DNA of 64,000 bases from Proteiniborus sp. MB09-C3 (GCF_030263895.1 NZ_CP127161.1:2852001-2916000), one strand, 5' to 3'; shown: positions 44,691-54,567, counted from the stretch's first letter. Notes: generated from the sequence alone by a model not told the origin. Program-made: numbers and translations.

Positions 44691-46056
44691 TATCCTCACT
44701 CTCCTTTTGCTGAAAATCTATTTGCTGTATTTTCTGTTTGGCTAGTCCTGCCAATAATTCTTTTTTGTTCAACTCAGGGCTCTCTAATATAACCTCTAAT
44801 AAGTAATTTAGTATATCTCCTATTTCTTTGCCCTGATTTATTCCTAAATTCATTATATCGTATCCATTAATATCTAAATCTCTTAAGGTTATAGGCTCTT
44901 TTTGATTGATTATTCTTGTGCATTCTTTTTTTAGGTTTTCAATATTTGTAAAGTCATGAGGTGGTGCTGAGCCTTTAATGTCTGCAATTTGGAGTCTAAA
45001 AAGTCTATCTAGATTATCTATACCAACCTTATTGATAAACTTTTTATAGCTTTTTTCTCTTAAAAAATCATACCTAGACATATGTTCATTAACTAAAAGC
45101 CTTACACTGTCTATGGTTTTATTATCAAATTTAAGTCTAGTCAATATTTCCTCTGCTTTTTCAGCACTTATTTTATGATGCCCATAAAAATGTCCCTTAC
45201 CATTTTCATCTACTGTAAAACATTGAGGCTTTCCTATATCATGGAGAAGTGCTGCAAGTCTTAGGGTTATATCCTTCTCCGTATTATCTAAAACCTCCAT
45301 AATATGATTAAATACATCCTTATCATGGTTAGAATTGTTTTGTTCAAAGCCTATACATTCTATAAGCTCTGGCACTATATACTCCATCAGTTTAAGTGAA
45401 ACTAACCTTCGTATCCCTTCTGATGGTTTTTCTGTCATAATTATCTTTAAAAATTCTTCTCTAATTCTCTCATTACTTATATTTTTAAGAAGCTCTCTAT
45501 TATTTGTCATTGCTAATGCAGTACCTGCTTCAATATCAAAGCCTAGCTGCGCGGAAAATCTAACACCTCTTATAATCCTTAATGCATCTTCGTTAAATCG
45601 TTCATTAGGATTGCCTACAGTCCTTATTATTTTTTCATCTAAATCTCTTTGTCCATTAAAACAATCAATTAATCCAACAAGTTCATTGTAGGCAAGAGCA
45701 TTGATTGTAAAATCTCTTCTCTTTAAATCTTCATATATATCCTTGGTAAATTCTACTTCTCTAGGCCTTCTATTATCAATATAATCTTTATCCGTTCTAA
45801 AGGTTGTAATCTCAAAGTTTTTATTATTCACTACTACAGTTATGGTGCCATGCTTCAATCCTGTGGGTATTGTACTATATTCTTTAAATATTTCTTGTAT
45901 ATCCTCAGGTTTTGCATCTGTACATATATCCCAATCAGATGGCTCTTTACCTAGCAGGATATCTCTTACACATCCCCCAACTATATATCTAGAATATCCG
46001 CTGCTTCTCAGTTCTTTAAATATGATGTCTACTTCTTTTGGATATGTTATTCTCAT
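44677..46056 (-). CDS. cca: tRNA nucleotidyltransferase (CCA-adding) with HD domain
   Basis: 459 aa from the ATG at 46056; a TTG 12 nt upstream sits on the GGGAG sequence and is unlikely. The nucleotidyltransferase head has YIVGGCVRDILLGKEPSDWD (short: GGCVRD and DWDICTD), the GxVRD loop and the RRDFTINALAYN motif that reads the tRNA end. An HD phosphohydrolase region follows with LAALLHDIGKP and the later GHHKISAE. This is the class-II, bacterial CCA enzyme or poly(A)-polymerase-like type; which one is not certain from sequence, but sole presence in this neighbourhood favours CCA addition. Confidence 0.9.
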   Translation of the reverse strand: MRITYPKEVDIIFKELRSSGYSRYIVGGCVRDILLGKEPSDWDICTDAKPEDIQEIFKEYSTIPTGLKHGTITVVVNNKNFEITTFRTDKDYIDNRRPREVEFTKDIYEDLKRRDFTINALAYNELVGLIDCFNGQRDLDEKIIRTVGNPNERFNEDALRIIRGVRFSAQLGFDIEAGTALAMTNNRELLKNISNERIREEFLKIIMTEKPSEGIRRLVSLKLMEYIVPELIECIGFEQNNSNHDKDVFNHIMEVLDNTEKDITLRLAALLHDIGKPQCFTVDENGKGHFYGHHKISAEKAEEILTRLKFDNKTIDSVRLLVNEHMSRYDFLREKSYKKFINKVGIDNLDRLFRLQIADIKGSAPPHDFTNIENLKKECTRIINQKEPITLRDLDINGYDIMNLGINQGKEIGDILNYLLEVILESPELNKKELLAGLAKQKIQQIDFQQKESEDNDSN

Positions 46057-46188
46057 GTCTTTCTTCAACTCCCAACAGCTTTTCTATTCTTCATTTTATA
46101 CTATTTGATTTTTATGTCAAACAAAAAACTAAAGATATATAAATGCAAACTAGATTCAACTTTTATATTTCTTTTTCTAATTATTTTA

Positions 46189-46217
46189 TTTACTGTATCA
46201 TATTATACTACTATAAT
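46189..46217 (+). promoter_or_regulatory. Sigma-A type promoter of the LTA-synthase-like gene
   Basis: TTTACT (46189-46194) and TATAAT (46212-46217) are 17 bp apart, the -10 lying 22 nt before the chosen ATG. Confidence 0.6.
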
Positions 46218-46239
46218 GTAACTGAGGGGGATTGTGGAA

Positions 46240-48258
46240 ATGATTAGAATAAATAAAGATAGGCATCTATTATTTTATTATATATTATCATTATTTTTCA
46301 TGGAATTCATATTGAGAATATCGATAGTAAAAAACTTTTTTTCTTCTGGGCTAATATTTACTTTATTATTTACTATTTCTATGGCAGCCCTGCTTTTTAT
46401 TATATGCAGCTCATTTAGTGATAAAATTAATTACATATTATCTTCAGTATTTCTTGGAATTTTAGCGTTTATTTTTTCTTCACAATTGATATATTACAAA
46501 TTTTTTAGAACCTTTTATACTGCTTATTCACTTGGAAATGGGTCCCAGGTTCTCGAATTCTGGAGAGACATTTTAATTCTCATATTCCGAAATGTTCTAT
46601 GGATTATTCTATTTTTTGCTCCCGTTATATTAATTATAGTTTTAGGACAGAAATTGTTTTGTTTTAGAAAAATTGAAAAATCCTATAAATTCTCCTTGAT
46701 GTATTTTACCATTTTCTTGCATATTATGAGCTTAGAAGCTATTTATATTAATGGAACTGATGAAAACTCTGCCTATGATTTATATTTTAACAGCAATTAT
46801 CCTGTCCTTTCAGTAGAAAAGCTCGGACTAGTCACAACAGTGAGGCTTGATTTCCAAAGATTGATTTCAGGATGGTCTCCTTCTTTAAAAGCCTCAGCAA
46901 CAGAACTAACGTATTCTTCTAGTGAGAAATCTGCTTGTCTCACATATGAAAAAGACCCTACTTTAGCTGAATTTCCCACTCCAATAGCTGAATCTGATAA
47001 AAAATTAGTCGGAGAAGAAAAAATTGAATACAATATTATAGATATAGACTTTGAACTTCTAATGTCAAAGGAAGAAAACAAAGCTATTAAAGATATGCAT
47101 GAGTATTTTAAGAATGAGCAGCCTACAAAGAAAAACGAATATACAGGAAAATACAAAGGATATAATCTTATTCTGATTACAGCAGAAGGTTTCTCACATT
47201 ATGCCGTAAATAAAGATGTAACTCCAACTCTATACAAACTAGTTAATGAAGGCTATAATTTCACCAACTTCTATAATCCCATATGGGGAGTAAGCACCTC
47301 CGATGGTGAATATGTGGCATGCACTGGACTCATTCCTAAAAGTGGTGTGTGGAGCTTTTATCATTCAGGGAAAAATCATATGCCATTTGTAATGGGAAAT
47401 CAGTTGAAAAAGCTTGACTATAAGACAGTTGCTTATCATAATCATACATATACTTATTATAAAAGGGATGTTTCTCACCCTAATATGGGCTATGATTATA
47501 AAGGAGTAGGAAATGGTCTTGACGTGAAAAAAACATGGCCTGAATCTGACCTTGAAATGATGGAAAAAACTATACCTGAATATATTAGCAATCAGCCCTT
47601 TCATGCCTATTACATGACTGTAAGCGGTCATATGCAATACAACTTTTTCGGAAATTATATTTCTTCAAAAAATAAGGAGTACGTAAAAGACTTGCCTTAT
47701 TTTGAAGAAGGCAAGGCATATATTGCAGCTCAGATAGAGCTTGATAGAGCTCTAGAATATTTACTGAGTCAGCTTGAAGAGGCTGGTATTGCAGATAAGA
47801 CTCTCATTGTCTTGAGTGCAGATCATTATCCATATGGCCTTAAGGACGATGAAATAGATAATCTTGCAGGCCATGAAGTCGAAAAAAATTTTGAATTATA
47901 TAAGAGTGCCTTTATTCTATATACAAAGGGTATGAAACCTGTTATTATAGATAGGCCTTGCTCAAGTCTTGATATTATCCCAACTATTTCTAATTTATTG
48001 GGACTTGAATATGATTCAAGACTCCTTATGGGAAAGGATATTTTCTCTGATTCAGAGCCTTTAGTTATTTTCTCAAATAGAAGCTTTATTACTGACAAGG
48101 GGAATTATAATTCTCTGACAAAAGAATTTACTCCAGTTGATGGCATAGAAATTGAAGAAGGATATGTGAAAAGTATTTCTTCTATAGTAAGAAACAAGTT
48201 TTATTACTCTGCTAAAATACTTGAAACTGATTATTATGGAAAGGTGTTTGAAAAATAA
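46240..48258 (+). CDS. LTA synthase-family sulfatase-fold phosphatidylglycerol transferase
   Basis: 672 aa from the ATG at 46240, with AGGGGG 9 nt upstream; the GTG at 46234 is too near that site. Five N-terminal membrane helices (to about 180) lead to an extracytoplasmic sulfatase-like domain. The nucleophilic Thr region reads STSDGEYVACTG; metal-site motifs LITAEGFSHYAV, SADHYPYG and PFHAYYMTVSGHMQYN are present. Family members polymerise glycerol-phosphate lipoteichoic acid or a related head group. Whether it makes LTA or a capsule-like polymer is not known. A strong hairpin follows. Confidence 0.88.
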   Translation: MIRINKDRHLLFYYILSLFFMEFILRISIVKNFFSSGLIFTLLFTISMAALLFIICSSFSDKINYILSSVFLGILAFIFSSQLIYYKFFRTFYTAYSLGNGSQVLEFWRDILILIFRNVLWIILFFAPVILIIVLGQKLFCFRKIEKSYKFSLMYFTIFLHIMSLEAIYINGTDENSAYDLYFNSNYPVLSVEKLGLVTTVRLDFQRLISGWSPSLKASATELTYSSSEKSACLTYEKDPTLAEFPTPIAESDKKLVGEEKIEYNIIDIDFELLMSKEENKAIKDMHEYFKNEQPTKKNEYTGKYKGYNLILITAEGFSHYAVNKDVTPTLYKLVNEGYNFTNFYNPIWGVSTSDGEYVACTGLIPKSGVWSFYHSGKNHMPFVMGNQLKKLDYKTVAYHNHTYTYYKRDVSHPNMGYDYKGVGNGLDVKKTWPESDLEMMEKTIPEYISNQPFHAYYMTVSGHMQYNFFGNYISSKNKEYVKDLPYFEEGKAYIAAQIELDRALEYLLSQLEEAGIADKTLIVLSADHYPYGLKDDEIDNLAGHEVEKNFELYKSAFILYTKGMKPVIIDRPCSSLDIIPTISNLLGLEYDSRLLMGKDIFSDSEPLVIFSNRSFITDKGNYNSLTKEFTPVDGIEIEEGYVKSISSIVRNKFYYSAKILETDYYGKVFEK

Positions 48259-48261
48259 GAC

Positions 48262-48313
48262 GAAGGAGATGCTGCAAAACTAGTTAATCTAGTCTAGCAG
48301 CATCTCTTCTTTC
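48262..48313 (+). terminator. Terminator of the LTA-synthase-like gene
   Basis: GAAGGAGATGCTGC (48262-48275) pairs with GCAGCATCTC (48297-48306) and is followed by a modest T-rich run. Confidence 0.65.
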
Positions 48314-48384
48314 ATATCTTTTGGCATCACTTGCTTCAAAGATAACAGGATTTTTTAGTATTCTATGACAGATTTGTTTTCATT

Positions 48385-48722
48385 TTAATCGAGCACATGG
48401 AGTTGATCTACCAAACGTTTTTTAGTCTTACTTACACCACAAGGGCATCTTTGTTCTGTGCATATGTACTCCTTGTATATAGTACAACTTGAATAAACAA
48501 TTTCATCATATGCATCTTTTAATGCGTGCCAGTGAGTGGAAACTTCAATATCTGTCCAGCTTTGACCATCTACATAAACATGTTGCTTTCCAGTAAAATC
48601 ACAGGGCACATAGTTAGGTGTAATAATACCATTTAGATAGTCATCTTCATTAGCATAAGAAACTGAAAATACTGTAAAAATAAGTACTAAAGTAATAAAA
48701 GACTTAACATTCTCTTTTTCAT
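48385..48722 (-). pseudogene. Small secreted Cys-containing protein gene, start probably frameshifted
   Basis: The continuous frame from a GTG at 48609 gives 74 aa (CDFTGKQHVYVDGQSWTDIE... with six Cys, ending LVDQLHVLD). The same frame stays open upstream for about 40 codons and reads as a signal peptide (LVLIFTVFSVSYA before a mature start NEDDYLNG), but has no usual start codon. Another frame begins ATGAAAAAGAGAATG (48722) with MKKRMLSLLLL and then stops at TAG, in register with the lost beginning. A one-base change near 48685-48700 would join them. It is either a decayed gene or a sequencing slip. No family recognised. Confidence 0.5.
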
Positions 48723-48839
48723 ACAGAATAACCCATTTCCTATGCTGTATGGCAAATATGTCATTATATTAAATAATATACAAATTTATGTTATAATTAT
48801 CTTGTCTACAAATTCCTATATAACAAGGAGGGATACTAA

Positions 48840-50870
48840 ATGAAGTATAAAAGGTTTATCCTTGCATGTCTGGTTATAATGTTACAAACATCTTGTACTG
48901 CTAATAAGACAATAGACAGCCTTAACTCAAATATTCAGGATACTGTATCTATTCTTGCATCTAAAAATCTAGGTGGAAGATTAACTGGAACTCTGGGAAA
49001 TGAAATGGCCCAAGAGCTTATTGTCAATGCATTTATGGATATAGGATTGAAGCCCTACATAGAAGAAAGTTATCTTCATGAATACAAGCATATATACTTG
49101 CCACCAGAAAAGCAAAAACATATCCTGAAAATTGAATTTTCAAAAGATAATATAAAAGAACTGGCTTATGGTATAGATTTCTTAGAACAAAAGAATATAT
49201 CTAGTATAGATATAAACTATCCAATAGTATTTGATTTATATGATAAAAATATAAATGAATCCATTTTAATTATAGACGACTTGGATAGATTATCAGAATA
49301 CTATAAAAATGAAAATAAGAATATTGAGCCTAAAGCTATTTTGGTCAAAGCACAAATCTTTAAGAAGTACTTGAGCATGCAAGAAAAGGGAATTCCTGTT
49401 ATCCAAGTCACTCCACAAGTCTATGATGAGTTTTTAAGTAATCCTAGAGCTATAGTACGTATATTTCAAGAAACTGATATTCAAGAAATCCAAGCTCATA
49501 ATGTTATAGGAAAAATAGAAGGACATAATAATGAAAAAGCAATTATTCTCTCAGCTCACTTCGACCATGTTGGCAAATTATCTGATGATGAAATTTTCTT
49601 TGGAGCTATTGATAATGCTTCGGGGATGTCTGCTCTTATGGAACTGGCGAAAAAACTGCAATTATACTATAATGAAAACAAGCCTAGCTACGATATATTA
49701 TTCTGTGCTTTTAACGGCGAAGAATCTAATCTACAGGGAAGCAGAGCATTTGTTAAAGAAACTCAGGAAATATATTCTCAAATTATAAATATTAATATAG
49801 ATTCTATCGGAATAAAAGGCGATGATATTTTAGCCATAGCTGGTGACGAAGAGGTAAGTGGTCCATTAATAACCGAGTTGTTGAATTTCTTTGAACAAAA
49901 TCAGCTTAACTCAGTGATTGAAGGCACTGACTTAATATCTGATCATATATCATTTTCACAATCTCAAATTCCTTCTGTAAACTTAGGTAATTTAAATATT
50001 GACAACATACACACTACTAGGGATACTGTATCAGGGGTAGATATTAAGTACATTGCACAGTTAACAGATGTCCTTTATGATTTCATAATAGCTAAAGAAA
50101 CAAGTATTTTTTCTACAGAGGGATTATTCCAATACTCAATAACTAAAAATGAAGAAATTGAATCAGAAGACAATAATATTATGATTGCATACTCAAAAGC
50201 AAAAAAAGACATGCCCTTTGGTAGTTATAAAATCATTATTCTAGAAGATAAACCACTTACAGTAATCAACACAATTGGTAGTTTCAGCGATTTGCAATCA
50301 ATTAAAGACTTTTATGCAGATTTAGAACTACCAGAAAGATACAACGGATATGATTTTTTAAAAGTAAATATAATAGATAGTACAATAGCAATAGTAAACG
50401 ATGGTTTTATTAAGATTGGTAACTTATTATTAGATAAAGATTCATATGAGATTGGAAAAGAATATAAATTGAATATGGATAAAGAAAATATATCTCGTAT
50501 AGATATTTTATATGAGAAAAATGGTACAGCAGATAACAATGCTTTTAGAATAACAGTTATTCGTAGCTCACAATTTAAAAGTGAATTTGAAAGCGAATTT
50601 GAAACTAAAACTATTATACTGGGAAATCAAGAATATACTTTAGAGTATGACAAAAATACAAAAATAATTTGTGGTATAAGAACTGAAAAAGAAGTTAGTG
50701 GAAATATCTATAATATATCATTATTAAAGGGAGCTATTATTACAGTAGACATTGATAATATTACGAATAAAATATTAAAATCTACTTTTAATATTGAAGA
50801 AATTGAAAGCATTGAGGATTTTATACAATCTATAGATATTGATTATTTCATTAATACTATATGGGGGTAA
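48840..50870 (+). CDS. Lipoprotein-like M28 family aminopeptidase
   Basis: 676 aa, ATG after AAGGAGGGATACTAA. The start has a lipoprotein-like signal ending TSC (Cys 19). The M28 zinc site is seen as SAHFDHVG (H-x-D), the bridging Asp in GAIDNASG, the catalytic EE pair in FNGEESNLQGS, a later Asp in NIDSIG and the final His in DNIHTTRDT. A protease-associated insertion of about 140 residues lies before the catalytic core, and a C-terminal domain of about 220 residues of unknown fold follows. It probably trims extracellular peptides. Confidence 0.88.
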   Translation: MKYKRFILACLVIMLQTSCTANKTIDSLNSNIQDTVSILASKNLGGRLTGTLGNEMAQELIVNAFMDIGLKPYIEESYLHEYKHIYLPPEKQKHILKIEFSKDNIKELAYGIDFLEQKNISSIDINYPIVFDLYDKNINESILIIDDLDRLSEYYKNENKNIEPKAILVKAQIFKKYLSMQEKGIPVIQVTPQVYDEFLSNPRAIVRIFQETDIQEIQAHNVIGKIEGHNNEKAIILSAHFDHVGKLSDDEIFFGAIDNASGMSALMELAKKLQLYYNENKPSYDILFCAFNGEESNLQGSRAFVKETQEIYSQIININIDSIGIKGDDILAIAGDEEVSGPLITELLNFFEQNQLNSVIEGTDLISDHISFSQSQIPSVNLGNLNIDNIHTTRDTVSGVDIKYIAQLTDVLYDFIIAKETSIFSTEGLFQYSITKNEEIESEDNNIMIAYSKAKKDMPFGSYKIIILEDKPLTVINTIGSFSDLQSIKDFYADLELPERYNGYDFLKVNIIDSTIAIVNDGFIKIGNLLLDKDSYEIGKEYKLNMDKENISRIDILYEKNGTADNNAFRITVIRSSQFKSEFESEFETKTIILGNQEYTLEYDKNTKIICGIRTEKEVSGNIYNISLLKGAIITVDIDNITNKILKSTFNIEEIESIEDFIQSIDIDYFINTIWG

Positions 50871-50919
50871 TTATATATAGATTGATATACTTATCTCCTC
50901 AAAATCTCTAAGATAAAAT

Positions 50920-50964
50920 GGAGTGTCGCAAAACCACTGAATCAGTTAGCGAAGCTCCTTTTTT
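50920..50964 (+). terminator. Terminator of the M28 peptidase gene
   Basis: GGAGTGTCGC (50920-50929) pairs with GCGAAGCTCC (50949-50958), with internal mismatches, and is followed by TTTTTT. It starts the 300-nt gap before 51171. Confidence 0.7.
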
Positions 50965-50965
50965 G

Positions 50966-51031
50966 GTAAATAAAAAAAATCAACCGTCATACTTGACTGA
51001 TAATCTATATGTCAGTTCAATTGGTTGATTT
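50966..51031 (-). terminator. Terminator after the reductase activator gene
   Basis: AAATCAACC (50977-50985) pairs with GGTTGATTT (51023-51031) and an inner TTGACTGA/TCAGTTCAA pair continues the stem; on the minus strand TTTTTTTTATTT follows. The rest of the gap up to 51170 holds no frame with a ribosome site. Confidence 0.75.
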
Positions 51032-51170
51032 AAAGCATATATTAATAAATCCATGAGTTTAATGATTAAATAATTTCATTTTTTACACTGCTTTTGCCAC
51101 GGGTCAAAAACCTGTTAAATTAAGGAAGTTATATCATTTCTATATTGGAAGATCCAATTAATCGAAGTAT

Positions 51171-51935
51171 CTAATCTCTATAACCAATTACTGCTGCACC
51201 AATGGCTCCTAGATATTGTGACAGCTCTGATGAAAAAACTTCTACTCCTAATTTTTTGCTTAAGAATTCTCTTAGTAAATAGTTTTTTGATACACCACCA
51301 GAGAAGAAAACTTTATTTTGAACTCCTACCTTGCTTACAAGAGTATAGGTTTTACTGCATACGGATTGTAGCAATCCTGCTGCTATGCCTTCCTTTGATG
51401 CTCCGCTTGCCATTAGGCTTATTACTTCTGATTCTGCAAATACAGTACACATACTGCTTATGGTTTCAGGGGTTGCGCCTTCTCCAATTTGTGATAATTC
51501 ACTTACATCTATTTCTAGTGCATGAGCCATTACCTGTAAAAAGCGTCCAGTTCCAGCAGCACATTTGTCGTTCATCAAAAAGTCGATGATATTGCCTTTT
51601 TCATCTAGCTTTATTACCTTGCTATCTTGACCGCCGATATCAATAACGGTCCTTATATTTGAATCTATAAAGTGGGCACCCTTTCCATGGCAAGTTATTT
51701 CAGTTACCTTTCTATCTATAAATGACAGTGCAACTCTACCATAACCAGTTCCAACTATGGACTTAATTTCATTTTTATCTACTCTTGCCATTGATGTTAC
51801 CATTTCAAATAGCTTTTCTCCTGATTCCTTCGGACTCCAGCCCGTAGGTATTATTTCCTTAGCAACTATTTCATGACCATCAAATACTACAGCTTTAGCA
51901 GCTACAGAGCCTACATCAATTCCAACACTGTACAT
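51171..51935 (-). CDS. ATP-dependent activator of a double-cubane/2-hydroxyacyl-CoA dehydratase-type reductase
   Basis: 254 aa with the ASKHA ATPase motifs GIDVGSVAAKAVVFDG (short: GIDVGSVAAK, 5-14), VIDIGGQDSKVI and NDKCAAGTGRFLQVMA, whose Cys with a second in SMCTVFAESE ligates the 4Fe-4S cluster shared by the dimer. These activators (HgdC, BadF/BcrA and the double-cubane activators) use two ATP to push one low-potential electron into a partner enzyme. The partner is encoded 82 nt upstream. Known as YjiL-like in other genomes. ATG after AGGAGGGGTTAA. Confidence 0.92.
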   Translation of the reverse strand: MYSVGIDVGSVAAKAVVFDGHEIVAKEIIPTGWSPKESGEKLFEMVTSMARVDKNEIKSIVGTGYGRVALSFIDRKVTEITCHGKGAHFIDSNIRTVIDIGGQDSKVIKLDEKGNIIDFLMNDKCAAGTGRFLQVMAHALEIDVSELSQIGEGATPETISSMCTVFAESEVISLMASGASKEGIAAGLLQSVCSKTYTLVSKVGVQNKVFFSGGVSKNYLLREFLSKKLGVEVFSSELSQYLGAIGAAVIGYRD

Positions 51936-52017
51936 TTAACCCCTCCTTCTAAAGCAATTGCTATGACATTCAAATTGTATCTTACAACTTGAAAAAGAGC
52001 CACAAGGCTCTCTTTCA

Positions 52018-53163
52018 CTATTTTATTCCTTCTAAAAATGCCTCTACCCTTACCTTTATTTGTCCAACATCAGAATCAGAATAATCCGTTTCTATTTGAA
52101 GGAAAGGAAGATTTAGTACATCTTTTGCAAAGTTTTTAACTGTAAAGGATTCAATATTATATGTGTGACATGCCTGCCATGTTAAGTCTACTATACCATC
52201 TACTTCATATTCTTTGGCAAGTCTTTCAATTAAATCAAGTCTGCCATTATTGTTTGTCATACATGAACATGGAGTAGATAGATATTTTTCTGCTAAAGCT
52301 GTAATAGGATCCTTATCTTCATCAACAAGTACATCTAAACCTTTGTATCCAGTACAATTCTCTAAAGCAACAACGCTGGCTCCTGATTCCTCAAGTATTC
52401 TAAGTACCTTTTCTGAGCCGCTTCCTATAGGACATCCTGTCAATAAAATACGAGGTGCATTTTCATCAAAGGCATAAATTCCTTTTTCTACTCTTTCCTC
52501 AACTTCTTTAGTTAATCTTTCTATTAATTCAATTCCCGCTTCCTTGTCAACATTAAAGCCTTTTAGCCATTGAGCTAGCATCATATCCATTCCTGATAAA
52601 GGTGCTGGTTTATGAGCATTTAGTTGATGAAGTCGTTTCATTGCTTTTCTTTCTCTATTCAATAATTTAATTGCAGCCCTTAACTTATCATCTGTAATCT
52701 CTACTCCAAATTGTTTTTCTAAAAACTCCTTAAAATAGATCATTTCTTTTTTCCATAGCTCTAGAGAATTTTCAGCATTAGCAGTTTGAGGAAGATTCAT
52801 GATGTGCATTGGCTTTAGCTTTGACATCAGCTCATACATTTTTTTCTTTCCATCGCAGGTTGTCTCTGCTAATAGCACATCTGAGAAGTAAAAATATGGA
52901 CACTTATCAGTAATAGCAAATCCATAGCTTGATTTGATAAGCGGACATAAGTTTCTTGGAAGTTCTTTCTCAGCTTCTTCTATTGGTGCTTGTATTGTAC
53001 CACAAAGGCTGACAGTAATCGCATCTGCTGCCATTGCGATTTCTTGTGGTGAAAATACACAGTACATTCCTACTACTTTTTTGCCTGCTTCACTAGCCTC
53101 TTTAATTTTTACTGAGTTGACTCCTCTTAGCCCCTCTACCTCTGCCATTATTTCTGGTCTCAT
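52018..53163 (-). CDS. Double-cubane-cluster anaerobic reductase (YjiM/HgdB-like)
   Basis: 381 aa. It resembles one subunit of 2-hydroxyacyl-CoA dehydratases but belongs to the single-subunit group with a double-cubane [8Fe-9S] cluster: conserved Cys lie in MYCVFSPQE, SLCGTIQAP, RNLCPLIKSS, DKCPYF and TTCDGKKKM. Its known relative from Carboxydothermus reduces small molecules such as acetylene and hydrazine with ATP-driven electrons; the natural substrate is not established. ATG after AAAGGGGGCAATTTCA. The activator gene follows it. Confidence 0.9.
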   Translation of the reverse strand: MRPEIMAEVEGLRGVNSVKIKEASEAGKKVVGMYCVFSPQEIAMAADAITVSLCGTIQAPIEEAEKELPRNLCPLIKSSYGFAITDKCPYFYFSDVLLAETTCDGKKKMYELMSKLKPMHIMNLPQTANAENSLELWKKEMIYFKEFLEKQFGVEITDDKLRAAIKLLNRERKAMKRLHQLNAHKPAPLSGMDMMLAQWLKGFNVDKEAGIELIERLTKEVEERVEKGIYAFDENAPRILLTGCPIGSGSEKVLRILEESGASVVALENCTGYKGLDVLVDEDKDPITALAEKYLSTPCSCMTNNNGRLDLIERLAKEYEVDGIVDLTWQACHTYNIESFTVKNFAKDVLNLPFLQIETDYSDSDVGQIKVRVEAFLEGIK

Positions 53164-53353
53164 TGAAATTGCCCCCTTTATTTTAGGTTGTTTTTATATT
53201 GTCAATAATTGCTTAATGTCTTATTTTACAAGTACATAAATAGTTTAGCAGATAGGTAATCTATTAACAATTGAATAGGAAGCATATGACTATTGAAATT
53301 TTCCATAGAATGTAGCTCTCATATAGATAATTCTTATTGCTTTTATAGGCATA

Positions 53354-53403
53354 TAAAAAAACATTGAGTTTAAAGCACTAAAATTACTAAAACCCAATGT
53401 CTT
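53354..53403 (-). terminator. Terminator of the aro operon
   Basis: ACATTGAGTTT (53361-53371) faces AAACCCAATGT (53390-53400) with one mismatch; on the minus strand TTTTTTTATA follows. It lies after the aroQ stop at 53417. Confidence 0.75.
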
Positions 53404-53416
53404 TGTTATAAAAAAA

Positions 53417-53863
53417 TTATAATTTGTCTAGATTTTCTAAATAGTTTTTCATCCCTATCATCGCCATAGTATATCCATATATTCCAAAACCGCTGATTTG
53501 TCCTATACATGCAGGAGCTATTACAGATTTTCTTCTGTACTCTTCCCTATTATATATATTGCTTATATGCACTTCAATAGTAGGTATATTCACTGCTTTT
53601 ATGGCATCATATATGGCTATACTATAATGAGTGTATGCACCAGGATTTATTATTACACCATCATAAGTCCTTAAGGCATTTTGGATGTAATTAATTATCT
53701 CACCTTCTATATTACTTTGAATTATATCTATATCTAGGGAAAGTTCCTTTGCATTTTCTTTCAGTTTTTCACAAAGCATTTCGTAGGAAGTATTTCCATA
53801 TATGCCTTTTTCTCTAATTCCTAATAGATTTATATTAGGTCCATTCACAATAAGAATCTTCAA
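53417..53863 (-). CDS. aroQ: 3-Dehydroquinate dehydratase, type II
   Basis: 148 aa, TTG start after GGAGATGATACC. It turns 3-dehydroquinate into 3-dehydroshikimate. The type II signatures are NGPNINLLG (6-14), Y22 in GIYGN, NPGAYTHYSIA (with the N and the H in register) and VEVHISN-like IEVHISN. It is the last gene of the chorismate operon, 115 nt after aroK. Type II enzymes are dodecamers. Confidence 0.96.
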   Translation of the reverse strand: MKILIVNGPNINLLGIREKGIYGNTSYEMLCEKLKENAKELSLDIDIIQSNIEGEIINYIQNALRTYDGVIINPGAYTHYSIAIYDAIKAVNIPTIEVHISNIYNREEYRRKSVIAPACIGQISGFGIYGYTMAMIGMKNYLENLDKL

Positions 53864-53978
53864 GGTATCATCTCCATTGCTTTAATTTTATCCTACACAC
53901 ACCAATCAATAGTAAAATAACAAATAGGAGGTTTCCAGCAAAACAGTGTATTACAAGATATAATAACATGGTTTAACC

Positions 53979-54500
53979 TTACCTGCTCAATCTGCTGTGA
54001 TAATCAATTATTAAGATAATATCATTGACAGCACAATCTATGGTCTTATCATTCATTAATTCATAATCACAGTATTTTTTATATAATTCTATTCTCTCAT
54101 CATAAAGCCTGTACAAGTTCTCCTTCTTATCTTTCAGTAGAGGTCTTTCTTCTGTATTTATGTCCTCAGCTATATTTTCTAAAGGCCTATTAATAAAAAT
54201 AATTATCCCATTATTTTTCAGCGCTTCGATATTTTCAATTCTTTTTACAACTCCTCCCCCTGTTGCCATTACTATATGTGATTTTAAAGACAATTCCTTT
54301 ATGGATTCAGTCTCTAATTGTCTAAAATAATCCTCTCCATTTTGAAAGATTCTTGAAATACTTTTACCAGTAATTTTTTCTATGTAATTATCACTATCGT
54401 AAAAGTCAACTCCAAGTCTCTGAGCTAACATCTTTCCTATGGTTGTTTTGCCGCAGCCAGGCATTCCTATTAAGGATATATTTTTTTCAAAACTATTCAA
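53979..54500 (-). CDS. aroK: Shikimate kinase
   Basis: 173 aa, TTG start after GGGAGGAAAAAGA. The P-loop GMPGCGKT (12-19), the shikimate-binding DSD (YDSDNYIE) and the ATGGGVV segment define shikimate kinase, which phosphorylates the 3-hydroxyl of shikimate. The lid Arg region ERPLLKD is present. It lies 67 nt after the chorismate mutase gene and 115 nt before aroQ. Confidence 0.95.
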   Translation of the reverse strand: MNSFEKNISLIGMPGCGKTTIGKMLAQRLGVDFYDSDNYIEKITGKSISRIFQNGEDYFRQLETESIKELSLKSHIVMATGGGVVKRIENIEALKNNGIIIFINRPLENIAEDINTEERPLLKDKKENLYRLYDERIELYKKYCDYELMNDKTIDCAVNDIILIIDYHSRLSR

Positions 54501-54567
54501 TCTTTTTCCTCCCAGTTTCTATATGGTGAATTTTTGAGGTTCATATCATCTATAATATCTATTAATT

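Noticed and set aside
51171-53163. 2-Hydroxyglutaryl-CoA dehydratase operon
   Set aside because: Only one dehydratase-like subunit gene is present, with no second subunit and no CoA-transferase gene, which fits the double-cubane reductase group better.
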